A stretch of DNA of 64,000 bases from Novilysobacter antarcticus (GTDB taxonomy: Bacteria > Pseudomonadota > Gammaproteobacteria > Xanthomonadales > Xanthomonadaceae): contig NZ_JAIEUJ010000001.1 in the NCBI RefSeq assembly GCF_019802285.1, positions 186,001 to 250,000 of the forward strand. Reading direction: 5' to 3'. A program made the position numbers and the translations under genes. The notes below the pieces were generated by a model. That model saw only the letters and a program-made list of their open reading frames with translations, ran no database searches and was not told the origin of the DNA. This document shows, piece by piece, positions 19,541-27,667 of this stretch; positions within the stretch are counted from its first letter, which is position 1, and every line of letters begins with the position of its first letter.

Positions 19541-20829
19541 GCCGGAATGGACCGTTCAAGCGCACCGTCAAGCCTTGCCAGCGCGGCATCGTGCATGCCG
19601 GTGTCGTCGAGCACGGACAGTGTTTCGCGGCAGAACGCGGCGGTCAGGATCATCCGCGCCTGGTCGGCGGGCAGGCCGCGGCTGCGCAGGTAGAACATCG
19701 CGGTCGGATCCAGCTGGCCCACCGTGGCGCCGTGGGCCGCCTGCACCTCGTCGGCATGGATGACCAGCACCGGCTGGGTATCGATTTCCGCGCCTTCGCT
19801 GAGCAGCAGGTTCTTGTTGGAGAGCATCGCATCGCTGCCATCCGCCCCCTGGCGGATCTGGATGCCGCCGTGGAAGACCGCGCGTGAGCGCCCGGAGCCG
19901 ATGCCGCGCCACACCAGTTCGCAGGCGCTGTCGCGGCCCGCGTGATCGATGCCCAGGCGGGTATCCAGATGGCGCTTGCCGTCGGCCAGCAAAACGCCGT
20001 TGGCGTGCACGCGCGAGCGGTTGCCCAGCAGCACCACGTTGAGCTCGTGGCGCGACAGGCCGGCACCCAGTTCAAGGTCGATACGGCGGTACTCCGCATC
20101 CTCGCCCACTACCGCATCGGTGCGGTGGATCAGGGTCGCACCAGTGGACTCGTCCTGCAGGCGCGCGTGCGACAGGCGAGCACCCTTGCCCAGCTGCACC
20201 TGCATGATCGTGTTGGCGAAATGGCGATGCTCGCTGGCCATCAGCTGGTGCTCGACGACTTTCAAGTGGGCGCCGTCGCCAAGCTCGATCAGGTGGCGCA
20301 GATGCCAGGCCCGGTCGCTTGTATCGCCGGTGCCGACGAAGACCAGATGGATGGTATCGGCCGGCCGCTGATCAGCTTCCACCCGCAACACGACGCCCTG
20401 CGTCGCCAGCGCCGCGTTGAGTCGGGCGAACACTTCGTCACTGCGATCGTAGCTGCGCTGCATGAAGCTTGCGGCGTCGGTTTCCCCTTCGTCGAGCACA
20501 TTCGACAAAGGTTGCAGGGTCACGCCCTCGGGCAGCCTTGCAATGTCGGACCAGGCCTCGTCGTAGCGCCCGTTGACGAAGACGATGCGCGGCGAGGGGA
20601 TCGCCTCGAGCAGGGCTGAATCGATCCTGGGGGCGAGCCCGGCAGTTTCGAACGTCCGTCGTTCAAGCGCGCGCAGTGGCGTGTACTTCCACGCCTCGAC
20701 GCGTGCGTGCGGCAGCCCGTCGCGCATCGCGGCGTCGAGCGCCGCACGTCGAACACCGCCCAGTCCGGCGGCATCGCGCGACGGCAGGGTGTCGAAACCG
20801 GCGGTCAGCGAATCCAGCAATGCGCTCAT
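19537..20829 (-). CDS. sufD: Fe-S assembly scaffold subunit SufD
   Basis: 430 residues, partner of SufB in the SufBC2D scaffold. The N-terminal helical part contains ARVEAWKYTPLRAL, and the right-handed beta-helix core runs to about residue 380. The conserved C-terminal motif RSRGLPADQARMIL and the His in AAHGATVGQLD are present. The ATG at 20829 overlaps the sufC stop by one base. Second of the four core suf genes after sufC. Confidence 0.95.
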   Translation of the reverse strand: MSALLDSLTAGFDTLPSRDAAGLGGVRRAALDAAMRDGLPHARVEAWKYTPLRALERRTFETAGLAPRIDSALLEAIPSPRIVFVNGRYDEAWSDIARLPEGVTLQPLSNVLDEGETDAASFMQRSYDRSDEVFARLNAALATQGVVLRVEADQRPADTIHLVFVGTGDTSDRAWHLRHLIELGDGAHLKVVEHQLMASEHRHFANTIMQVQLGKGARLSHARLQDESTGATLIHRTDAVVGEDAEYRRIDLELGAGLSRHELNVVLLGNRSRVHANGVLLADGKRHLDTRLGIDHAGRDSACELVWRGIGSGRSRAVFHGGIQIRQGADGSDAMLSNKNLLLSEGAEIDTQPVLVIHADEVQAAHGATVGQLDPTAMFYLRSRGLPADQARMILTAAFCRETLSVLDDTGMHDAALARLDGALERSIPA

Positions 20830-21605
20830 CAGGCCACCGCCTCCGGTGCGTCGTCCGGCGCGATGCGTCCCTTGATCCACTCGTAGCCATGCTCTTCCAG
20901 CTGCAGCGCCAGTTCCGGCCCGCCGGTTTCCACGATCCGGCCATCAGCCAGCACGTGCACCACGTCGGGCTTGATGTAGTCCAGCAGCCGCTGGTAGTGC
21001 GTGATGACCAGGAACATCCGCTCCGGTGATCGCAGCGCGTTGACGCCTTCCGCCACTGTCTTCAGTGCATCGATGTCCAGACCCGAGTCGGTCTCATCGA
21101 GGATCGCCAGCTTCGGCTCCAGCAACGCTAACTGGAAGATCTCATTGCGCTTTTTCTCGCCGCCGGAGAAGCCTTCGTTGACGCCACGATGCAGCAGCTC
21201 GTCCTTCAGATGCAATACGGCCAGCTTCTCGCGCACAAGCTTGAGGAACTGCATCGAGTCGATTTCATCCTCACCGCGCGCCTTGCGCTGGGCGTTCAAC
21301 GCGGTGCGCAGAAAGTAGGTGTTGTTCACGCCCGGGATCTCGACCGGGTACTGGAACGCCAGGAACACGCCCAGCGCGGCGCGCTCTTCGGGTTCCATCG
21401 TAAGCAGGTCCTGGCCCAAGAAACTGACCGAGCCCGCGGTGATCTCATAGCCCTCGCGACCGGCGATGACGTTGCCCAGCGTGGACTTGCCCGAGCCGTT
21501 CGGGCCCATGATCGCGTGCACCTTGCCCGGCTGCAGCTCCAGGTTCAGACCCTTGAGGATTTCCTTGTCGCCAATGCGGACGTGGAGGTTTTCGATTTTC
21601 AGCAT
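20829..21605 (-). CDS. sufC: Fe-S assembly ATPase SufC
   Basis: 258-residue ABC-type ATPase driving conformational change of SufB-SufD. Walker A GPNGSGKST at 34-42, signature FSGGEKKRNE and Walker B LAILDETDSGLD are all intact, with the SufC-type Q-loop before them. It follows sufB after a 76-base gap with two hairpins, the only sizeable break inside this operon. Confidence 0.97.
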   Translation of the reverse strand: MLKIENLHVRIGDKEILKGLNLELQPGKVHAIMGPNGSGKSTLGNVIAGREGYEITAGSVSFLGQDLLTMEPEERAALGVFLAFQYPVEIPGVNNTYFLRTALNAQRKARGEDEIDSMQFLKLVREKLAVLHLKDELLHRGVNEGFSGGEKKRNEIFQLALLEPKLAILDETDSGLDIDALKTVAEGVNALRSPERMFLVITHYQRLLDYIKPDVVHVLADGRIVETGGPELALQLEEHGYEWIKGRIAPDDAPEAVA

Positions 21606-21621
21606 GGTGATTATCCGGTGT

Positions 21622-21668
21622 CCCGCCGTAGCGGGTGAAAATGTCGGGTCCGGCCGCGATGGCCGGAC
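21622..21668 (-). repeat. two hairpins between sufB and sufC
   Basis: The sufB-sufC gap contains CCCGC/GCGGG (21622-21635, 4-nt loop) and a perfect 8-bp inverted repeat GTCCGGCC/GGCCGGAC (21648-21668, 5-nt loop). No U-tract follows, so these are more likely mRNA-processing or stability hairpins, or a REP-like element, than a terminator. Confidence 0.55.
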
Positions 21669-21681
21669 GCGGGAATGGGGT

Positions 21682-23178
<1,497 letters not shown>

Positions 23179-23209
23179 GGGCTGCCTGTCCTGTCTCAAA
23201 TTAGGGGTG

Positions 23210-23674
23210 TCAAATACTGGCCAGGCGCAGGTCGATGCGCCTCGGGCCCGGAAGCGGTGTGTCGGCCGGTCGCGGCGGAACCAGCATCTGCGCCAGACTG
23301 ACCGAACGCAGCGCGTCGGCGACCACGTCGTTGATATGGCGCCAGTTGGCGCGCACGTGGCAGGAGTCCTGGATGCCGCAGTTGCCTTCGTGGATACTGC
23401 ACTCGGTCATCGCCAGCGGGCCTTCCATCGCCTCGACGATTTCGACCAGACTGATCGCATCCGGAGCGCGGGTCAGCCGGTAGCCGCCGTTGGCGCCGCG
23501 AAAACCCTCCACCAGGCCGGCCTGGGCCAGCGGCTTGAGCAGCTTGCTGACGGTCGGGGTCTCCAGTCCGGCGCGCTCCGCCAGCTCCGGTGCGCTCAGC
23601 ACCAGCGACGGATTCGCCGCAAGCACGGTCAGCACAACGGTGGCGTAGTCGGTGAGTTTGGTGACCCGCAACAT
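23210..23674 (-). CDS. Rrf2-family SUF system regulator
   Basis: 154-residue winged-helix regulator. The helix-turn-helix sits near 27-55 ([21 protein letters not shown]), followed by the Rrf2 wing [11 protein letters not shown]. Three cysteines C92, C99 and C105 have IscR-like spacing and should bind a 2Fe-2S cluster that tunes DNA binding. Xanthomonads have a dedicated SUF regulator of this family at the head of the operon, which is the position here. Preceded by AAGGAG and by a short palindrome that may be its own operator. Confidence 0.92.
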   Translation of the reverse strand: MLRVTKLTDYATVVLTVLAANPSLVLSAPELAERAGLETPTVSKLLKPLAQAGLVEGFRGANGGYRLTRAPDAISLVEIVEAMEGPLAMTECSIHEGNCGIQDSCHVRANWRHINDVVADALRSVSLAQMLVPPRPADTPLPGPRRIDLRLASI

Positions 23675-23693
23675 GGGTTCTCCTTAATCAGTA

Positions 23694-23707
23694 CCGTAAT
23701 TGTACGG
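23694..23707 (-). promoter_or_regulatory. candidate operator of the suf regulator
   Basis: CCGTA-ATTG-TACGG, a perfect 5-bp inverted repeat with 4-nt spacer, lies 20 bases before the regulator's start codon in an AT-richer patch. Location and size suit Rrf2 autoregulation, but I cannot match it to a known consensus with confidence. The divergent SET-domain gene starts about 145 bases away. Confidence 0.45.
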
Positions 23708-23852
23708 ATTGTTGCCCGCGCTTCCAAGCCGAATGACGAGTGGGGCGTTCAGATGCCGGAAATCCAGCCTGGTCGGCCGCACGTCGCACCAGCTATGGCC
23801 CGCAGCGGTGGCTGGGCCACAATAGGGGACTGTCTCCAGCTGGAACCGTTGC

Positions 23853-24344
23853 ATGCCGCGCAAGATCATCGCCCGCCATTCCGCCATCCACGGCACCGGC
23901 GTGTTCGCCGTCGCACCGATCGCCAAGGGCGAGCGGATCGTTGAATACACCGGCGCCCGCCGCACTCACGCTGAGGTCGACGCTGGCGACAGCGGCGATG
24001 CGTCCTCCGGGCACACCTTCTTTTTCACCCTCAACGACGAGTACGTCATCGACGGCAACTTCAAGGGTGGGGTGGCGCGCTGGATCAACCACAGCTGCGA
24101 GCCCAACTGCGAGGCGCTTCTGGTCGAGCACGAAGGCGAGGACCGCAGCCTGGATCGCGTGTTCATTGAGGCGATCAGCGACATCGAGCCCGGTGACGAG
24201 CTGGTCTACAACTACGGCATCACCCTGGCCGAGGCGCATACCCCGAAGATGAAGCGGATCTGGGCCTGCTACTGCGGCGCGGACACCTGCACCGGGACGA
24301 TCCTGCAGCCCAAATCAAAGCCACGCAAAAAGCGCGAAAGCTGA
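23853..24344 (+). CDS. SET-domain lysine methyltransferase-like protein
   Basis: 163 residues made almost entirely of a SET domain with a post-SET-like tail. The start of the domain reads SAIHGTGVFAVAPIAKGERIVEY, then RWINHSCEPNCEA (79-85 is the NHSCxPN cofactor site) and DELVYNYG (116-122, catalytic Tyr). A cysteine cluster CYCGADTC at 139-146 resembles a zinc-binding post-SET module. The tail is Lys/Arg rich. Bacterial SET proteins are scattered; the target could be a nucleoid protein, a ribosomal protein or another protein. Diverges from the suf operon. Confidence 0.88.
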   Translation: MPRKIIARHSAIHGTGVFAVAPIAKGERIVEYTGARRTHAEVDAGDSGDASSGHTFFFTLNDEYVIDGNFKGGVARWINHSCEPNCEALLVEHEGEDRSLDRVFIEAISDIEPGDELVYNYGITLAEAHTPKMKRIWACYCGADTCTGTILQPKSKPRKKRES

Positions 24345-24452
24345 GTACGCAACGGCAGCGCAATTGGACATAGGTGCACCCCAGGTCGCGCGTGCGTCGT
24401 CCGCTGACTGGTTAAGATCGACGGTCCGTTTGCACTGTTCCAGGAGTCCGGT

Positions 24453-25253
24453 ATGAGTTCGATCCAAGGCAAGGTCGCCGTTGTCACCGGTGCGGCCAGC
24501 GGCATCGGCAGGGAAATCGCGTTTGAGCTCTCGCGTGCCGGAGCCAAGGTGGCGATTGCGGACATCAATCTGGATGGCGCCAACGCCGTGGCCGAGGCGA
24601 TCACGGAGGCCGGTGGCGAGGCGCTGGGCATCGCGGTGGACGTCACCGATGAGGCGGCGGTCAACGCCGGCATCGAGTCCGCAGTGGCGACGCTGGGCCC
24701 GATCGACATCCTTGTATCCAACGCCGGCATCCAGATCGTGAATCCGATCGAGAGCTACGCGTTCGCCGACTGGAAGAAGATGCTCGCCATCCATCTGGAC
24801 GGCGCGTTCCTGACCACCAAGGCGGTGCTGCCTCACATGTACCGCGACGACGGCCACGGCGGCAGCCGCGGCGGGGTGGTGATTTATATGGGCTCGGTGC
24901 ATTCCCACGAGGCGTCCAAATTGAAGGCGCCCTACGTTACTGCCAAGCACGGCCTGCTGGGCCTTGCGCGCGTGTTGGCGAAGGAGGGCGGCAGCCGCGG
25001 CGTGCGCAGCCACGTCGTCTGCCCCGGTTTCGTCCGCACGCCGCTGGTGGACCGGCAGATCCCGGAGCAGGCGCGGGAGCTGGGCATCAGCGAAGAAGAA
25101 GTGGTCAAGAAGGTCATGTTGGGGCAGACCGTCGATGGCATCTTCACCACGGTCGAGGATGTCGCGCAGACGGTGCGGTTCCTGGCCGAATTCCCCAGCG
25201 CGGCATTGACCGGGCAAAGCATTGTGGTCAGCCACGGCTGGTACATGCAGTAG
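24453..25253 (+). CDS. bdhA: 3-hydroxybutyrate dehydrogenase
   Basis: Short-chain dehydrogenase of 266 residues interconverting 3-hydroxybutyrate and acetoacetate with NAD+. Nucleotide-binding TGAASGIG at 12-19, NAG at 90-92, and catalytic S148, Y161, K165. The segment [17 protein letters not shown] and the [14 protein letters not shown] region are characteristic of the BdhA subgroup rather than of general SDRs. Stands alone on the plus strand, preceded by CAGGAG. Confidence 0.88.
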   Translation: MSSIQGKVAVVTGAASGIGREIAFELSRAGAKVAIADINLDGANAVAEAITEAGGEALGIAVDVTDEAAVNAGIESAVATLGPIDILVSNAGIQIVNPIESYAFADWKKMLAIHLDGAFLTTKAVLPHMYRDDGHGGSRGGVVIYMGSVHSHEASKLKAPYVTAKHGLLGLARVLAKEGGSRGVRSHVVCPGFVRTPLVDRQIPEQARELGISEEEVVKKVMLGQTVDGIFTTVEDVAQTVRFLAEFPSAALTGQSIVVSHGWYMQ

Positions 25254-25286
25254 CGGCGCAAAATCGCCCCGCCTTCCGCTGGGCCG

Positions 25287-25790
25287 CTACGACGCGAGCG
25301 ACCGTGACAATCCGGTCGCCCACGCCTGCGGGCTCAGGACCGAGAACAACCCTGCTCGCCGGCAGCGTGCTGCCAGCACCAGCAGGTCGCGATCGCGGCT
25401 GAGCAACCAACGCGCGCCCGCATCCCGGGCCAGTTCGAGAAACTTCTGATCATCGGGATCGACGCAACGCGGCAGTGGCAGCGCCGCCGTGATGGATAGG
25501 GCCGCCGGGGGCGTATTCCCGACATCCGCGACCAGGGTGTCAAACGCTTTGATCAGTTCATCCTGATGCTGCGGGTCCAAGCCCAAGGCGGGATAGCCGA
25601 GTACGCGCCGCCACTCGGCGCGGGTGTCGGCGTTGGCTACAGCGATGAGCTGGCGAGATTGCAGCGCCTGCGCCAACGCGGCGACGCGGGGATCGTCGAA
25701 CAGCAGCAGGTCCAGGCAGACATTGGTGTCGAGAACGACCCGTGGTGCGTCGACCGATCCGATCCTTGGCCCATCCGGTACGTTCAACAC
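25287..25790 (-). CDS. PIN-domain protein, putative toxin component
   Basis: 167 residues with a PIN nuclease fold: VVLDTNVCLDLLLF near 18-31 gives the first Asp, and the later acidic sites are in RAEWRRVL and VDPDDQKFLELA, with LLSRDRDLL near the end. This pattern is that of the family annotated as putative toxin-antitoxin component, PIN family. No short antitoxin gene precedes or follows it: its upstream neighbour, 15 bases away, is a lipoprotein gene. It may therefore be a housekeeping RNase or an orphan. Confidence 0.78.
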   Translation of the reverse strand: MLNVPDGPRIGSVDAPRVVLDTNVCLDLLLFDDPRVAALAQALQSRQLIAVANADTRAEWRRVLGYPALGLDPQHQDELIKAFDTLVADVGNTPPAALSITAALPLPRCVDPDDQKFLELARDAGARWLLSRDRDLLVLAARCRRAGLFSVLSPQAWATGLSRSLAS

Positions 25791-25805
25791 AAGAAGCGCA
25801 GGGGA

Positions 25806-26363
25806 TTACTGCGAGACATCCAGGACCACCACCCCGTTGTCGATCCGTGCTGCACCAATGCGACGCGACACCAGCCGCTGGACCAGCTCGTGGTCGAGCC
25901 GGTAGATCGGCTCCTCGACCGCGAACGCGGCCAGCCAGGCGTTGATAAGTTCGCGCGAGGCGTCATTCAGCGAGCCGCTGGCGCCGTCAATGGTCTCAAT
26001 CACCGGGTCCTGCAGGTGCAGGCCGAGTGTGCGCGTGTCGAAACGCAGGCCGCTGGCGATCTGGATGCGCCCGAGCGGGTGGGGCTGGTCACTTGCTGCG
26101 GTCAGCGCGCTCGCATCCAGGCTCAGCCGAAGCCGGTCGCTGTCATAGGGAATGGACAGGCTCGGCTTGCCGATCCGCAGGGTCGCCAGTCCGCCGAGCT
26201 TGTCGAAGTCCCGCGGGAAATTGCGGTCCAGAGACCGCTGTAGCTGCGGCTGGGTGAACGTCACCTGGCTGCCGAGCATGGAACCCATCGCAGTCAGGGT
26301 GGAGCAGCCTGCAACAATGATTGAGGCCAGTACAAGAGACACGACGACAACGGCTGTACGCAT
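25806..26363 (-). CDS. DUF1439 lipoprotein
   Basis: 185 residues. The N-terminus MRTAVVVVSLVLASIIVAGC is a lipoprotein signal peptide with the lipidated Cys at 20. The rest matches the DUF1439/YceB pattern: FTQPQLQRSLDRNFP, PHPLGRIQIASGLRFD, ELINAWLAAFAVEEPIYRLD. Function unknown; YceB-like proteins are envelope lipoproteins. The start has GGAG seven bases upstream. It is followed by the PIN gene after 15 bases. Confidence 0.85.
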   Translation of the reverse strand: MRTAVVVVSLVLASIIVAGCSTLTAMGSMLGSQVTFTQPQLQRSLDRNFPRDFDKLGGLATLRIGKPSLSIPYDSDRLRLSLDASALTAASDQPHPLGRIQIASGLRFDTRTLGLHLQDPVIETIDGASGSLNDASRELINAWLAAFAVEEPIYRLDHELVQRLVSRRIGAARIDNGVVVLDVSQ

Positions 26364-26499
26364 GGAAACTCCTGCAACGATTACCGGACCGTCGGGCAGT
26401 CGTCAGGGACCTGCCGGGTCGCCAGCGACATATTCGTCGCCAGCCAGCTGATCCTAGCGCTTGGCACGCCGAGTTGGGTGTTTGCGTGCGTGACCGCGG

Positions 26500-27375
26500 T
26501 TACCAGTCGATGGTGCCGGTGACGATGGGGCAGACCCTGCCCCCGGACCAGACCTCGCCATCGTCGTCGACGCGCAGATGCAGGCGCGCGTCGAATCCCA
26601 CCTCACGCCCCTGGCTGGCCACGTAACGGCCGTTGCGACCGGGCAGGGCATCGTTCTCGCGCAGCCAGGCCGCGAGCACCGCATTGGCGGCCCCGGACGC
26701 CGCGTCCTCGAACGGGGTGCCGGCACCGACGAACGCACGCACCGCCAGGTCATGCTCGCCGCCTTCAGAACGGGCAAAGGCCAGCACGCCCATCGAATCG
26801 GTACTCGCCGCCAGTTGCTCGATTGCCGTCCAGTCCGGTGTGGCCGACCGGAGCGCGTCCTCGCCGGCGAGCTCCGCCACCCACCAGCGACGCCCGCCGT
26901 CCATCAGCGCAGGTGGCAATCCGCCCAGTGGCAAGCCGCGCAGCGCCGGAGCCAGCTTCATGTCGTCCGCACGCCCGACCTGGGCCACTCGCGCGGTCGG
27001 GGTGCGGATGGCGATGGAGCGCTGGCCATCGTGGTCGTCCACCTGCAGCGGCAACAGCCCGGTCACGCCTTCCTGCACGATGCGCCCGTCGGTGACCGCG
27101 GCCATCCCCGCCTGCAACACCGCGTATGCGGTGCCGATGCTGGGGTGACCCGCGAAGGGCACTTCCCGGTCCGGGGCGAACATGCGGATGCGGTAGTCAG
27201 CGCCCGCGGTGACCGGAGCGAACACGAACGTGGTTTCCGGACGGTCCGACCAGCGTGCGATCGCCTGCATCGTCGCCGCATCCAGACCATCGGTGTCGAG
27301 CACCACGGCCAACGGATTGCCGGCACCGGGCCGGTCGGCGAACACGTCCAGTTGCAGGTAACGGCGCTGGGTCAT
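26500..27375 (-). CDS. PhzF-family isomerase/epimerase-like protein
   Basis: 291 residues with the two-lobed diaminopimelate-epimerase-like fold of PhzF proteins. The catalytic Glu is E47 in RPETTFV, and the pocket motif is FAPDREVPFAGHPSIGTAY. The second lobe holds GTPFEDAASGAANAVLAAWL. Most family members have unknown substrates; no phenazine genes are present, so a phenazine role is not implied. Diverges from lysAC. Confidence 0.88.
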   Translation of the reverse strand: MTQRRYLQLDVFADRPGAGNPLAVVLDTDGLDAATMQAIARWSDRPETTFVFAPVTAGADYRIRMFAPDREVPFAGHPSIGTAYAVLQAGMAAVTDGRIVQEGVTGLLPLQVDDHDGQRSIAIRTPTARVAQVGRADDMKLAPALRGLPLGGLPPALMDGGRRWWVAELAGEDALRSATPDWTAIEQLAASTDSMGVLAFARSEGGEHDLAVRAFVGAGTPFEDAASGAANAVLAAWLRENDALPGRNGRYVASQGREVGFDARLHLRVDDDGEVWSGGRVCPIVTGTIDW

Positions 27376-27667
27376 TGCGGTGGAGTCCAGTGAATAAGGG
27401 CGGCGACACGGCTGCGATCAAGCGCGGAAATACCGCGGCGGGAGCGCGGTCCTGACCGTGCGCCAATGGATTCTAGTGCCTTTGCAGAGGTATGCAGACC
27501 CGGAGCGGGTTCGCGGCGTGACTTCTCGCCGGTACTTCACCGGGGTGAGATGCCCGACTCTCGATTTTTTGCCGCGCGCGTTACCGCGCGACGCTGTTCA
27601 GGCGATAGGATGCACATCGTTGTTTTTTCCCTTTCCGGTCATCGGCTGGAACCAGGAGATCGGATAG
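27376..27667 (+). promoter_or_regulatory. lysAC upstream region with structured leader
   Basis: The 292-base gap contains several short stems readable on the plus strand. ACCCG-GAG-CGGGT occupies 27498-27510. GGCG (27515-27518) can pair with CGCC (27527-27530), or CCGG (27529-27532) with CCGG (27540-27543), and these two choices are mutually exclusive. CGCGCG-TTAC-CGCGCG lies just after a T-run (GATTTTTTG, about 27563-27571); a second T-run is near 27621. This could be an attenuator-like leader for lysine control. It does not match the lysine riboswitch core as I know it. AGGAG lies nine bases before the GTG start. Confidence 0.4.

Noticed and set aside
25287-26363. PIN gene plus upstream gene as a toxin-antitoxin pair
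   Set aside because: The upstream gene encodes a lipoprotein with signal peptide and DUF1439 pattern, not an antitoxin.
26500-27375. Phenazine biosynthesis gene
   Set aside because: Only the PhzF fold is present; no other phz genes accompany it and the family is functionally broad.
27481-27600. Canonical lysine riboswitch upstream of lysAC
   Set aside because: AGAGG occurs near 27486, but the remaining conserved core elements are not found in the expected order.
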